Positions 25,040 to 34,704 of a stretch of 43,783 nt of DNA are shown here, piece after piece. How positions within the stretch are numbered: position 1 is the first letter of the stretch; every line of letters starts with the position of its first letter. Source of the stretch: Limimaricola cinnabarinus LL-001 (lineage in GTDB: Bacteria; Pseudomonadota; Alphaproteobacteria; Rhodobacterales; Rhodobacteraceae); the NCBI RefSeq assembly GCF_000466965.1, contig NZ_BATB01000030.1:1-43783 (forward strand). Direction: 5' to 3'. The notes beneath the pieces were generated by a model. The model was given only the letters and a program-made list of their open reading frames with translations, had not been told where the DNA came from and made no database searches. Made by a program: the position numbers and the translations under genes.

Positions 25040-26418
25040 TCAGCTCGGGGTGAAGTCGGGATAGGCTTCCATGCCCAGCTCGGCCATGTCGAGGCCGGTA
25101 ATTTCGGCTTCCTCATCGACCCGGATGCCCATGACCGCCTTGAGCACCAGCCAGACCACGAAGCTCACCACGAAGGTGAAGAGGCCGACGATGACGATCG
25201 GGACGATCTGGCCCGCAAGGGTCGCGTCGGGGTTGGTGAACAGCACCGCGATGGTGCCCCAGATGCCGCAGAACAGGTGCACCGGGATCGCGCCGACCAC
25301 GTCGTCGATCTTCATCCGGTCGAGCATCGGCACCGCGAAGACCACGATCACGCCGCCGATCATGCCGATCAGGGTCGCTCCGCCCAAGGTCGGGGTCAGC
25401 GGCTCGGCGGTGATCGAGACGAGGCCCGCCAGAGCACCGTTGAGCACCATGGTCAGATCGGGCTTCTTGTAGAGAATCTGCGTCAGGATCAGTGCGCCGA
25501 TCGCGCCACCGGCCGCAGCGGCGTTTGTGTTGGCGAAGATCCGACCGATATCGGCCACGTCGCCCACGGTGCCCATGGCAAGCTGCGAGGCGCCATTGAA
25601 GCCGAACCAACCCATCCACAGGATGAAAGTGCCCAAGGTGGCCAGCGTCAGGTTGGAGCCCGGCATCGGATGGTGCGGCCATCCTTGTATTTGCCGATCC
25701 GGCTGCCCAGCACCAGCGCGCCTGCCAGTGCGGCCCAGCCGCCGACCGAATGCACCACCGTCGAGCCGGCGAAGTCGAGAAAGCCCCACTGGCTGTCGAG
25801 GAAGCCGCCGCCCCATTTCCAGCTCGCCTGGATCGGGTAGATCAAGCCGGTCAGCAGGATGGTGAAGATCAAGAAGGGCCAGAGCTTGATCCGCTCGGCC
25901 AGAGCGCCCGAGACGATCGAGGCGGTGGTCGCAGCGAACATCAGCTGGAAGAAGAAATCGCCCGAGGTCGAGGCATAGCCGTAATCATCCGCCCCGTCCC
26001 GGCCGATGCCGACCGCTTCGAGCACGGCAACGCCGAAGGCGCCGAGATAGCCGCCCGTTTCGTCCGAGCCCATCGACCAGTTGCCCAGCGGGTACATCAG
26101 GTTGTAGCCGATCAGGTAGTACATGATCGCGGCAAAGGAGAAGAGCGCCACGTTCTTCATGCACTGCATGGCGACGTTCTTGGAACGCACGAGGCCCGCC
26201 TCGAGCATCGCGAAGCCCGCCGCCATCCAGAACACGAGAAAGCCGCCGATCAGGAACAGCAGCGAGTTGAAGATAAAGGCGGTGTCGGTCGCCGCGGCGA
26301 TGCCCGCCTCGATCGCAGCGAGCTCGGCGGCCTCGGTCGCCTCCTGTGCGAAGGCCGGTCCGGCCATCAGGCAGGCGAGCGGCAGCAGCCCGCGAAACGG
26401 GGTTTTCCAGTTTATCAT
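25040..26418 (-). CDS. amtB: Ammonium transporter AmtB (one frameshift)
   Basis: An ammonium channel of 459 residues when repaired. It has a cleavable signal peptide (MINWKTPFRGLLPLACLMAG, cleavage near AFA), then eleven helices. Visible motifs include FWMAAGFAMLEAGLVRSKN, the conserved DFAGSTVVHSVGGWAALAGA, and in the last part DDVVGAIPVHLFCGIWGT with the pore histidine. The break is at 25672-25673: GKYKDGRTHPMPGSNLTLAT is restored by adding one G to the GG run (+ strand). It is cotranscribed after glnK (27-base gap), the normal glnK-amtB order. GlnK blocks the channel when nitrogen is plentiful. Confidence 0.95.
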
Positions 26419-26445
26419 GTCATCAGGTCTCCTGGGGAGGAACGC

Positions 26446-26784
26446 TCAGAGCGCGTCGTCGTCGGTTTCGCCGGTGCGCACGCGCAGCGCGCTCTCGACA
26501 TCGAGCACGAAGATCTTGCCATCGCCGATCTTGTCGGTGCGGGCAGTCTTGGCGATCGTCGCCACCACCTGTTCCGCGAGGCCCTCGGGCACCACGATCT
26601 CGAGTTTGACCTTCGGCACGAAGTTCACGGCATATTCCGCGCCGCGATAGATCTCGGTGTGGCCGGACTGAGAGCCGAAGCCCTTGATCTCGGTCACCAT
26701 CATGCCACGCACGCCTTGGGAGGTGAGCGCTTCGCGTACCTCCTCGAGCTTGAACGGCTTGATCGTTGCGATGATGAGTTTCAC
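26446..26784 (-). CDS. glnK: PII nitrogen regulatory protein GlnK
   Basis: A 112-residue PII protein. The uridylylated Tyr51 is seen in YRGAEYAVNFVPK (T-loop). The B-loop region reads TARTDKIGDGKIFVLDVE, and MKLIIATIKPFKLEEVREAL is the usual start. It senses ATP/ADP and 2-oxoglutarate and gates AmtB. First gene of glnK-amtB. An AAGGGGA Shine-Dalgarno lies about 8 bases before the ATG. Four imperfect direct repeats lie in its leader, and a TGCAC-type candidate NtrC site lies about 160 bases upstream. GlnK rather than GlnB is chosen because of the amtB neighbour. Confidence 0.96.
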   Translation of the reverse strand: MKLIIATIKPFKLEEVREALTSQGVRGMMVTEIKGFGSQSGHTEIYRGAEYAVNFVPKVKLEIVVPEGLAEQVVATIAKTARTDKIGDGKIFVLDVESALRVRTGETDDDAL

Positions 26785-26796
26785 GTCGGTCCCCTT

Positions 26797-26840
26797 GTGG
26801 CGTCTCTAGTGGCGTCTCGCGGTGGCGTTCGGTGGCGCCG
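26797..26840. repeat. Four imperfect direct repeats (GTGGCG core) in the glnK leader
   Basis: GTGGCGTCTCTA (26797-26808), GTGGCGTCTCGC (26809-26820), GTGGCGTTC (26822-26830) and GTGGCGCCG (26832-26840) follow each other at 12, 13 and 10 base steps. The array lies 13-56 bases before the glnK start codon on the + strand, so it would be in the 5' UTR of the glnK-amtB mRNA. Confidence 0.6.
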
Positions 26841-26942
26841 TGTCGCATGGCCCCGGTGGGCCGTGACTGGCCTCAAAAAGGCGGGTTCCGACGGGGCGGG
26901 CAAGCGGCAGGCAGGATGCGACCTGCCTTGAGCCGGGCATGA

Positions 26943-26957
26943 TGCACAATTTTTGCA
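26943..26957. promoter_or_regulatory. Possible NtrC-type site between glnK and the PBP gene
   Basis: TGCAC-AATTT-TTGCA resembles the NtrC dyad half-sites (TGCAC and GTGCA), but the spacing is 2 bases short and one half-site is imperfect. Its position about 160 bases upstream of glnK suits an activator. I saw no convincing sigma-54 promoter with it. The 299-base gap 26785-27083 holds this, the direct repeats and an A/T-rich stretch near 26979-27000, and no gene. Confidence 0.25.
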
Positions 26958-27083
26958 CAGATGCCTGCCTGCGCCTAAAAAATATGCGGCATAAAAAAGC
27001 CGACAGCGCAAATCCCCCCCGCTCAACATCCCGCTGCGATGCGGCTATGGTGGCCGCCAACCATAACGAACAGGCACCGGCAG

Positions 27084-29438
27084 ATGAGCGCGAGCAATGG
27101 CAGAAAGCCGACCCTAACCGCAGAGCGGCGCTATGCCACCGGCAAGTCCGCGGCAGGCAAGGGGGGCGGCACCGGCGACGGTGGCACCGGCAAGGGACGC
27201 AAACCGGCCAAGCCCGCGACGTCCCGCCGCCGCGCCGCGCGTCCTGCCAAGCGCGCCGCGCCGCGCGGCCCCGTGGGCTATCTCGCGGCTCTGGTGAGCG
27301 GTCTGATACGGTTTGTGGTTCGGGTGATCTGGGGCGTCGGCTGGCGCATGGCCTTCGCGCTGGCGCTCGTCGTCGGACTGGGCGTCGCCTATTACGCGGC
27401 GCAATTGCCGCCCGTGGCCGATCTGGTCGATGGACGGGCGCGTGGCTCGGTGACGCTTCTGGACCGCGACGGCGCGACCTTCGCATGGCGCGGCGACCAG
27501 TTCGGCGGCATGATCACCGCCGACACGATCTCGCCCTATCTGCGCAACGCCGTCGTCGCCACCGAGGACCGCCGCTTCTGGTGGCATCCGGGCGTCGACC
27601 CGCAGGGCGTGGCCTCGGCTGTGCGCATCAACCTCTCCGAGGGGCGCGGGCCGCTGTCGGGCAACGGGGGCTCGACCATCACCCAGCAGACCGCGAAGCT
27701 TCTGTGTCTCGGCAAGCCCTTCGACGCATCGGCCTGGAAGAACGAGAGCGAGTACGAGGCCGACTGCCGCCGCACCACGCTGTGGCGCAAGGTGCAGGAA
27801 GCGGTCTACGCGATGGCGATGGAGGCGCGCTACACCAAGGACGAGATCCTTACCATCTATATCAACCGCGCCTATCTCGGCGCCGGCACGCGCGGCTTCG
27901 AAGCCGCGTCGCAGCGCTATTTCGGCAAGCCTGCGGCGCAGGTGAACCCCGCGGAGGCGGCAATGCTGGCGGGTCTTCTGAAAGCCCCCACCACCTATGC
28001 ACCGACCAACAACCTCGGCCGCAGCCAGGACCGGGCCTCGGTCATCGTCGGGCTGATGCGGGAACAGGGCTATCTCAGCGACGCGGAGGCCGAGGCCGCC
28101 CGCACGAGCCCGGCCGTTCTGTCGCCCACCGCGCAGCAGGATCAGGGCGGTTATTTCGCTGATTGGGTGATGGATACCGGACCCGAGTTCTTCACCCGCG
28201 ACACTACCGAGGACGTGGTGATTCGCACCACGCTCGACCCGCGCATCCAGACGGCGACGGAAAAGGCGCTTCTGCAGGTCTTCGAAGAGCGGGTCGCCCC
28301 GGGTTCCGAGGCGCAGGCCGCGATCGTGGTGATGAGCGCGGACGGCGCGGTGCGCGCCATGGTCGGCGGGCGCAACGTCTCCGCCTCCGGTGCCTTCAAC
28401 CGCGCCACCCAGGCGCTGCGCCAGACCGGCTCGTCCTTCAAGCCGTTCATCTACGCCGCGGCCCTCGATCTCGGGATGCAGCCTTTCGATTTCGTCGATG
28501 ACAGCCCGCTGACCATGAACATCCCCGGTTCGGGGGCGTGGTCGCCCGAGAACTACGACCGCAAGTATGACGGCATGGTCACGCTGACCGAGGCACTGGC
28601 CGAAAGCCGCAACATCCCGGCGGTGAAGGTCTCCGAGCAGGTCGGTCGCGAGAACGTGCGCACCGTGGCGGCGATGTTCGGCATCGACAGCGACCTCGCC
28701 GCCGGGCCCGCGCTGGCGCTGGGCGTATCTGAGAGCACGCTTCTGGAGATGACCGGCGCCTATGCGGGCATCCTCAACGGCGGTTCTTCGGTGACGCCCT
28801 ATGGCCTCGTGGAGCTCAAGCTCAAGGGCGACGACACGCCGCTGATGGGCACGGGGGGCGGCATCGGCGAACGGGTGATCAGCCAGGACGCCGCCGAAAA
28901 ACTCACCTGGATGATGAGCCGCGTCGTAGCCGAGGGCACGGGCAGCCGCGCCCAGATCGACGGCTGGGAGGTGGCGGGCAAGACCGGCACCACGCAGGGC
29001 GCGCGCGACGCGTGGTTCGTGGGATTTGCGGGCGACTACGTCGCCGGCGTCTGGATGGGCTATGACGACAACCGGCCGCTTTCGGGCGTCACCGGTGGCG
29101 GGCTCCCCGCCACGATCTGGCGCGAGGCCATGGTGCGCGTGCTCGAGGGTCAGCCGGTCAAACCGCTGCCCATGCGGGTGCCCGAACAGATCCAGCCGCA
29201 GGCCATCGCCGGAGCCGATTCCCAAGACATATCGCCCTCCGGCGGGCAAGCGAGCGACCCCGAGACCGACCGGCTCCTGCGCGAGATGCTGGGCGCGCCT
29301 CAGCCTGCGCAATCGGCCGAAGCCCCTGCACCGGCACCGGCGCCGGCGCCGGCGCCCGATCAGGCGCCCGCAGGCAACGACCGCGAGCGGCTTATCCTCG
29401 ACGTGCTGACCAATATTCTCGGCGGTGTCACGAACTGA
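27084..29438 (+). CDS. Class A penicillin-binding protein (PBP1-type transglycosylase/transpeptidase)
   Basis: A 784-residue bifunctional peptidoglycan synthase. A basic cytoplasmic tail (Lys/Arg/Gly-rich, 1-75) is followed by one transmembrane helix (about 76-104). The GT51 transglycosylase has catalytic Glu161 in VVATEDRRFWWHPG and the GGSTITQQTAK motif. The transpeptidase domain has SSFK (450-453), SRN (508-510) and KTG (633-635). The C-terminal tail carries a PAPA repeat of about 14 residues. The ATG at 27084 is chosen because homologous tails begin with a short Ser/Lys-rich leader. An ATG at 27039 is possible. It closely fits the 'PBP1A family, transglycosylase domain-containing protein' of Rhodobacterales. 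Confidence 0.93.
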   Translation: MSASNGRKPTLTAERRYATGKSAAGKGGGTGDGGTGKGRKPAKPATSRRRAARPAKRAAPRGPVGYLAALVSGLIRFVVRVIWGVGWRMAFALALVVGLGVAYYAAQLPPVADLVDGRARGSVTLLDRDGATFAWRGDQFGGMITADTISPYLRNAVVATEDRRFWWHPGVDPQGVASAVRINLSEGRGPLSGNGGSTITQQTAKLLCLGKPFDASAWKNESEYEADCRRTTLWRKVQEAVYAMAMEARYTKDEILTIYINRAYLGAGTRGFEAASQRYFGKPAAQVNPAEAAMLAGLLKAPTTYAPTNNLGRSQDRASVIVGLMREQGYLSDAEAEAARTSPAVLSPTAQQDQGGYFADWVMDTGPEFFTRDTTEDVVIRTTLDPRIQTATEKALLQVFEERVAPGSEAQAAIVVMSADGAVRAMVGGRNVSASGAFNRATQALRQTGSSFKPFIYAAALDLGMQPFDFVDDSPLTMNIPGSGAWSPENYDRKYDGMVTLTEALAESRNIPAVKVSEQVGRENVRTVAAMFGIDSDLAAGPALALGVSESTLLEMTGAYAGILNGGSSVTPYGLVELKLKGDDTPLMGTGGGIGERVISQDAAEKLTWMMSRVVAEGTGSRAQIDGWEVAGKTGTTQGARDAWFVGFAGDYVAGVWMGYDDNRPLSGVTGGGLPATIWREAMVRVLEGQPVKPLPMRVPEQIQPQAIAGADSQDISPSGGQASDPETDRLLREMLGAPQPAQSAEAPAPAPAPAPAPDQAPAGNDRERLILDVLTNILGGVTN

Positions 29439-29480
29439 CGCGCACGGAATCTGGTACGGTCCGCCGGGCTCCTTCCGAGA

Positions 29481-30137
29481 TCAGCCCGCGTCGCCTGCAT
29501 CCCTGATCTGCGCGGCGGTGCCGCCCCGTGCCTCGCCCGGGTCATCGTTCTTTCGAGGACCGGATGACGGGTTCGGGACGGGAGCGTCATCGGGCTCGAC
29601 CGCGAAGGGCGGCAGGACGCCGGGGAGGGTGATGCCGGGCAACGTGACGACGGGCAATTCGACCCATGGCAGCACGACGCGGGACGGCGGCAGCCCGGTC
29701 GCATCTTCTTCAAGCTCCAAGGCGGCACCCGCCCCGGCCTCGTCCGGCACCTCGCTTTCGTCGCCCGCCTCGCAACGGGCATAGCGAAATGCGTAGCCGT
29801 TCCAGAGCATGATCAGCCCATCATCCTGCGCCGCCTTCATCAGCAGGGCGCGCTCGGTCCAGCGCGTGTCCCCGGCGCTGCATTCCATCGTGTAGAGCGT
29901 GGCATCCATGTCGACGACATCGACGGGCCGCGTCATCCGGCATTCGCTGCCCACGCCCTGGAACAACCCTTCTTCGATCCGCAGAGCCCCGCCCTCTTCC
30001 CCGACACGCGCGCAATCGGCGTCGCCGCTGCTGCGATAGAGACCGTCATAGGGCGCGGCCGCAACGCTCCCCGCAAGCAGGAAGATGCCGGCAGCCCCCA
30101 CGCTCCGGCTGGTGATATTCATGTTTCGCAAAGTCAT
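29481..30137 (-). CDS. Secreted hypothetical protein
   Basis: An approximately 218-residue protein with an N-terminal signal peptide (SVGAAGIFLLAGSVAAAPYD, cleavage after AAA). The mature part has five Cys (for example DADCARVG, SECRMT, MECSAGD, YARCEAG), suggesting disulfides in the periplasm. A Pro-rich C-terminus has the repeat-like VVLPWVELPVVTLPGITLPG, which looks like a beta or polyproline linker. The ATG at 30122 is an equally good start, and neither has a clear Shine-Dalgarno. Divergent from the type I secretion genes (162-base gap). I do not recognise a family, and no RTX repeats are present. Confidence 0.7.
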   Translation of the reverse strand: MTLRNMNITSRSVGAAGIFLLAGSVAAAPYDGLYRSSGDADCARVGEEGGALRIEEGLFQGVGSECRMTRPVDVVDMDATLYTMECSAGDTRWTERALLMKAAQDDGLIMLWNGYAFRYARCEAGDESEVPDEAGAGAALELEEDATGLPPSRVVLPWVELPVVTLPGITLPGVLPPFAVEPDDAPVPNPSSGPRKNDDPGEARGGTAAQIRDAGDAG

Positions 30138-30299
30138 CTGTATGAGACTAGGCGCAATCAACGACAGGTCCAGATTTCCGAGGCCACATTCACGGAACAA
30201 CCGAAGCACGCCGCTACACAGAAGGCAGGCTTTGCTCTAAGCAGTATCCATGCCGGGTAACCGATCTCTGGGCCCGCTTCGATACGAATGGGACATGAC

Positions 30300-32039
30300 A
30301 TGACACGTGACGCGGCCACCATTGGCGCGGCCGAACTCCGCGAGGCCCGCAATCAGAGCAGATGGCTGTTCTGGGCGGTCGCCCTCTTCAGCCTGATGGT
30401 CAACCTCCTGATGTTGACCGGCCCGCTCTACATGATGAACGTCTATGACCGAGTTCTGGGGTCGCGCTCGATCGCGACCCTGGTGGCGCTATCGGTGCTG
30501 GTCGCCTTTCTCTATGCGATGATGGGCCTTCTGGACATGGTGCGCGGCCGGGTGATGAACCGGGTCGCGGCCCGGTTTCAGGCCCGTCTCGACAAAAGGG
30601 TCTTTGCCGCGGCATTGCGCGCAAGCTCGGGCCAGAAGGCGCGTGCCGAGGCCGCCACCGCGCAGCGCGACCTTGAATCCGTTCAGCGGCTCATCGGCTC
30701 GCCGGTCCTGATGGCAAGCTTCGACCTGCCCTTCGCGCCGCTGTTCTTCTTCGGCATCTTCCTGTTCCACCCGATGCTGGGCGTTCTCGGTCTGGCCGGT
30801 GCGCTGATATTGGTCATTCTTGCGCTGGCCAACCAGCTGATGACGCGCAAGCAGCTTGAGGAGTCGAACTCCAGCACCTTCCGCTCCGAGCAGCTTGGCA
30901 CGCAGATCCGGCAGGATTCGGACATGGTGCAGGCGCTTGGCATGCGCGGCGCCGCCTTTGGTCGCTGGAACGAGGCGCGTTCGCTCTCGCTGGCCGCGTC
31001 GATCGGCGCCACCGACACGGGCGGCGGGTTCTCGGCCGTCATCAAGGCGTTCCGCCTGTTGCTGCAATCGGCGATGCTGGGTCTTGGCGCCTATCTCGTG
31101 CTGCAGGGCGTGATGTCGCCCGGCGCGATGATCGCGGGTTCGATCCTGCTGGGCCGCGCTCTGGCACCGATCGAGATGATCGTGAACCAGTGGCCTTCGT
31201 TCCAGCGCGCCCGCGAGGGCTGGGGCCGGCTGGCGGTACTCCTGGGCGAAATCCGCCCAGAAGAAACCCGCACCACCCTGCCCCGCCCCAAGGCGCGGCT
31301 GTCGTGCGAACAGGTCACCGTTCTGCCGCCGGGCGAGAATCAGGCCGCGCTGCGCATGATGAGCTTTCGGGTCGAGCCAGGTCAGGCGGTCGGCGTGATC
31401 GGCCCTTCGGGGGCCGGCAAATCGACGCTGGCGCGCGCCCTGACCGGGTTGTGGCGCCCCGCGGCGGGCAAGATCCGTCTCGATGGCGCCAGCCTCGACC
31501 AGTACGATCCCGACGTGCTGGGCAGCTATATCGGCTACCTGCCGCAGCAGGTCACGCTGTTCGACGGCACCATCAAGGAAAACATCGCCCGGATGTCGCT
31601 CTCTCCCGACGATACGGAGGTGGTGCGCGCCGCGCAGGCCGCCGCTGCCCATGACATGATCCTCAAGCTGCCCGAGGGCTACGATACGCGGGTCTCCTCC
31701 AAGGGCGGCCGGCTCTCCGGTGGGCAGATCCAACGGATCGGCCTCGCGCGCGCGCTCTATGGCGATCCGGTGTTCCTCGTGCTCGACGAGCCCAATTCAA
31801 ACCTCGACAATGCCGGCTCCACCGCCCTCAACCAGGCGATTCGGGATGCCAAGGCCAGCGGGAAATGCGTGTTGATCATGGCCCACCGCCCAGCCGCCAT
31901 CGCGGAATGCGACCATATCCTGATGATTGAGGATGGTGGGCGCCGTGCCTTTGGACCCAAGGACGAGGTCTTGCGCGAAACGGTGCAGAACCATCGCGAA
32001 ATCGCCGCCTCGGTCCATAAAGGTGGGGGCGTGTCATGA
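30300..32039 (+). CDS. Type I secretion ABC permease/ATPase (PrtD/HlyB-like)
   Basis: A 579-residue exporter. The N-terminal transmembrane domain (about 20-310, six helices) includes [21 protein letters not shown], typical of PrtD-type T1SS proteins. There is no C39 peptidase-like domain. The ATPase domain shows Walker [10 protein letters not shown] (about 368-376), signature LSGGQ (472-476) and Walker [13 protein letters not shown]. It drives one-step export of unfolded substrates together with the HlyD-type adaptor encoded by the next gene (4-base overlap) and an outer-membrane TolC encoded elsewhere. No substrate gene is obvious. The start at 30288 would add four residues. Confidence 0.92.
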   Translation: MTRDAATIGAAELREARNQSRWLFWAVALFSLMVNLLMLTGPLYMMNVYDRVLGSRSIATLVALSVLVAFLYAMMGLLDMVRGRVMNRVAARFQARLDKRVFAAALRASSGQKARAEAATAQRDLESVQRLIGSPVLMASFDLPFAPLFFFGIFLFHPMLGVLGLAGALILVILALANQLMTRKQLEESNSSTFRSEQLGTQIRQDSDMVQALGMRGAAFGRWNEARSLSLAASIGATDTGGGFSAVIKAFRLLLQSAMLGLGAYLVLQGVMSPGAMIAGSILLGRALAPIEMIVNQWPSFQRAREGWGRLAVLLGEIRPEETRTTLPRPKARLSCEQVTVLPPGENQAALRMMSFRVEPGQAVGVIGPSGAGKSTLARALTGLWRPAAGKIRLDGASLDQYDPDVLGSYIGYLPQQVTLFDGTIKENIARMSLSPDDTEVVRAAQAAAAHDMILKLPEGYDTRVSSKGGRLSGGQIQRIGLARALYGDPVFLVLDEPNSNLDNAGSTALNQAIRDAKASGKCVLIMAHRPAAIAECDHILMIEDGGRRAFGPKDEVLRETVQNHREIAASVHKGGGVS

Positions 32040-33358
32040 TGCGCGCCCCCATCTCTCCCGAAAACGCACCCAGCGCATGGTCGGCCGCCCGGCCCTTGAT
32101 CTTGGGCTTTCTGGCGCTGGCCGTGCTGCTGGGCGGCTTCGGTACTTGGGCCACGATGAGCCAGATCTCAGGTGCCGTTGTTGCCTCGGGCCAGGTCGAG
32201 GTCGACCAGAACCGGCAGATCGTCCAGCACCCTGACGGCGGCGTCGTCTCGGAGATTCTCGTCGACGAAGGCGATGAGGTCGAGGCAGGCCAGCTGTTGA
32301 TCCGGCTTGAAGCCGAACAGCTTCAATCCGAACTCGCGGTGGTGGAAGGACAGCTTCTCGAAGTGCTCTCGCGCCGGGCCCGGCTCGAAGCCGAGCGCGA
32401 CGATTCGGAACGCCTCGAGTTCGACGACCTTCTGCTCGAGACGGAAAATCCGATCGCGCCCGAACTGATGGAGGGGCAAAGACGCCTTCAGGAGGCCAGG
32501 ATCGAAAGCGAGAACCGGCAGGCCGAGCAGCTGACCCGCCAGCGCGAGCAGATCAGCGATCAGATCCTCGGCATTGAATCGCAGGAGACCGCCGCCGCCC
32601 GGCAGCTCGAACTCATCGAGAGCGAGCTGGGAAGCCAGCAGTCGCTGCTCGACCGGGGCCTCGCCCAAGCGACGCGGGTGCTGACCCTTCAGCGCGAGCA
32701 GGCCGATCTGCTGGGTCGTCAAGGTGAACTCAAGGCCTCCAAGGCGCAGGCGGGGGGCCGCATCTCCGAAATCGAGATCGAGATCCTCAAGCTCGCCTCG
32801 ACCCGGCGGCAGGAGGCAATCAGCCAGCTGCGCGACCTGCAGTTCAACGAGATCGAGCTGTCGAACCGTCGCCGCTCCCTGCTCACCCAGCTCGACCGGC
32901 TCGACATCCGTGCTCCGGTCGGCGGCATCGTCTACGGGCTGACGGTCTTCACCCCGCGCTCCGTGATCCGCCCTGCGGACCCGGTGCTCTACATCGTGCC
33001 GCAGGACCGGCCCCTGGTGATCACGACGCAGGTGCAGCCGACGGATATCGACCTGCTGCATCTGGGTCAGGAAGTGATCCTGCGCCTGCCCGCCTTCGAT
33101 CAGCGGCGCACGCCGGAGCTGACCGGCGAGGTGATGCAGATCTCGGCCGACGCCTTTCAGGACGAACGCCAGCCGATCTCCTACTATCGCGTGGAAATCC
33201 GGCTGAGCGAGGGCGAGATCGACAAGCTGCCGGAGGACATGACGTTGATCCCCGGCATGCCGGTCGAATCCTATATCCGCACCACCGACCGCACGCCGCT
33301 GGCCTATTTCGTCAAGCCGCTCTCCGACTACTTCGCCCGCGCCTTCCGCGAGGGTTGA
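32036..33358 (+). CDS. HlyD-family type I secretion periplasmic adaptor
   Basis: A 440-residue membrane fusion protein. One N-terminal transmembrane helix (about 18-42) is followed by a biotinyl/lipoyl half-motif ([20 protein letters not shown] near 60-80), a long coiled coil (about 100-280, Glu/Gln/Arg-rich) and the second lipoyl half ([20 protein letters not shown]). The C-terminal beta-barrel ends in [20 protein letters not shown]. It bridges the ABC protein with the outer-membrane TolC. It shares the ATGA overlap with the ABC gene. The adjacent ATG at 32039 is an alternative start. Confidence 0.93.
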   Translation: MMRAPISPENAPSAWSAARPLILGFLALAVLLGGFGTWATMSQISGAVVASGQVEVDQNRQIVQHPDGGVVSEILVDEGDEVEAGQLLIRLEAEQLQSELAVVEGQLLEVLSRRARLEAERDDSERLEFDDLLLETENPIAPELMEGQRRLQEARIESENRQAEQLTRQREQISDQILGIESQETAAARQLELIESELGSQQSLLDRGLAQATRVLTLQREQADLLGRQGELKASKAQAGGRISEIEIEILKLASTRRQEAISQLRDLQFNEIELSNRRRSLLTQLDRLDIRAPVGGIVYGLTVFTPRSVIRPADPVLYIVPQDRPLVITTQVQPTDIDLLHLGQEVILRLPAFDQRRTPELTGEVMQISADAFQDERQPISYYRVEIRLSEGEIDKLPEDMTLIPGMPVESYIRTTDRTPLAYFVKPLSDYFARAFREG

Positions 33359-33430
33359 GTCAGCCGGGCGTTGTCCCCCTGCCCGGCGCGGGCTAGCTTG
33401 CGCCGGGACACTTTCACGGGGAACAACGAC

Positions 33431-33901
33431 ATGATCGACGCCGCACGCATCGAGACCACTCTGGCCGACATGGGGCTGTCGCTGCCCGAAGCGCCGAAGC
33501 CGGCCGCCAATTATGAGCCCTTCGTGATCCATGACGGGCTGCTCTACGTCTCGGGCCAGATCTCCGCCGGGCCGGATGGCCTCATCACCGGCCGTCTGGG
33601 CGAGGACATGGCCACCGAGGCCGGGGCGGACGCCGCCCGCGCCTGCGCGCTGAGCCTGCTGGCGCAAGCCCGTGCCGCCTGTGACGGCGACCTTGGCCGC
33701 ATCACGCGGCTGGTCAAGCTCACGGGTTTCGTCGCCTCGACGCCCGGCTTCACCGAACAGCCCAAGGTCATCAACGGCGCCTCTGACCTGATGGTCGAAC
33801 TTTTGGGCGACGCGGGACGGCACGCGCGTTCCGCCGTGGGCGTGGCGGCCCTGCCTCTGGGCGTCGCGGTCGAGATCGAAGCCATCTTCGCGATCGCATG
33901 A
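33431..33901 (+). CDS. RidA/YjgF-family protein
   Basis: A 156-residue Rid-family protein of the longer UK114-like subgroup. Members of the family hydrolyse reactive enamine/imine intermediates, but not every subgroup has this activity. Conserved segments are LLYVSGQISAGPDG, GFVASTPGFTEQPKVINGAS and HARSAVGVAALPLGVAVEIE. The Arg that holds the imine carboxylate in RidA corresponds to the one in HARSAVG. The preceding aminotransferase-type genes are far away. Its stop overlaps the glycerophosphodiesterase start (ATGA), so it heads a five-gene run to mscS. Confidence 0.9.
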   Translation: MIDAARIETTLADMGLSLPEAPKPAANYEPFVIHDGLLYVSGQISAGPDGLITGRLGEDMATEAGADAARACALSLLAQARAACDGDLGRITRLVKLTGFVASTPGFTEQPKVINGASDLMVELLGDAGRHARSAVGVAALPLGVAVEIEAIFAIA

Positions 33902-34673
33902 GCCGCAGCGCCCCTGCCCTGCCCGCCGCCTTCCTCGACCGGCCCATCGCCCACCGCGCCTTTCACGGCGCGGGTCGGCCCGAGAACTCGCTCTCGGCGG
34001 TGCGCGCCGCCGTCGAGGCGGGCTTCGGCATCGAGATCGACGTGCGCGCCTCACATGATGGCGAGGCCATGGTGATCCATGATCCGGGGCTGGAGCGGCT
34101 GACGCGGGAGCGCGGCCTCGTCTCGAGCCGCGACGCGGAGACGCTGCGCGCGATCCCGCTGATCGGCAGCGCCGACACCATCCCGACCTTGCGCGATGTG
34201 CTCGATCTCGTTGCGGGCCGCGCGCCGTTGCTGATCGAGATCAAGGATCACGACTACACCCTCGGCCCCAATGTCGGCGTGGTCGAGCCGGCGGTGGTGC
34301 GCGCGATCGAGGGCTATGACGGGCCGGTCGCGGTGATGTCGTTCAACCCGCATTCCGTTTCCGAGATGGCCCGCCTCGCGCCCGATCTGCCGCGCGGCCT
34401 CGTCACCTGCGGCTTCGATCCCGAGGATTGGCCCGACCTTTCCGCACGCGTCGCAGCCCGACTGCGCGAGATCCCCGATTATGACAATCTCGGCGCCAGC
34501 TTCATCAGCCACGAGGCGCGCGATCTCGACCGCACCCGCGTCGCGGATCTCAAGGCGCTCGGCGCCAAGGTGATGTGCTGGACCATCACCTCCCCGAGCA
34601 GGAGGCCGAAGCGCGGCGCCTTGCCGACAACGTGACCTTCGAAGGCTACCTTCCCGGCCCGCCCCCCGCTTGA
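33898..34673 (+). CDS. Glycerophosphodiester phosphodiesterase family protein (one frameshift)
   Basis: A TIM-barrel GDPD, 258 residues when repaired. It shows IAHRAFHGAGRPENSLSA with the catalytic His-Arg, EIDVRASHDGEAMVIHDP with metal-binding Glu/Asp and the general acid His, and LLIEIKDHD. It hydrolyses glycerophosphodiesters to glycerol-3-phosphate and alcohols. No signal peptide is seen, so it is cytoplasmic. The last part is out of frame. At 34592-34595 the CCCC run should be CCCCC, after which it reads PEQEAEARRLADNVTFEGYL to the TGA at 34671-34673. Without the fix it ends 13 residues after the break in unrelated sequence. Confidence 0.9.
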
Positions 34674-34704
34674 CCCCGCGCCGCGGGGGGCCAACTCTGC
34701 GCCC

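Noticed and set aside
26880..26930. Sigma-54 promoter for glnK on the minus strand
   Set aside because: The best match has TTGC at -12 but lacks the GG at -24, and other GG/GC pairs nearby have the wrong spacing.
27114..29312. The 732-residue open frame opposite the penicillin-binding protein
   Set aside because: Shadow frame rich in His, Arg and Gly that mirrors a clear gene with all catalytic motifs.
29330..29370. GCACCGGCGCCGGC-type repeat as a regulatory repeat
   Set aside because: It is the coding sequence for the PAPA tail of the penicillin-binding protein.
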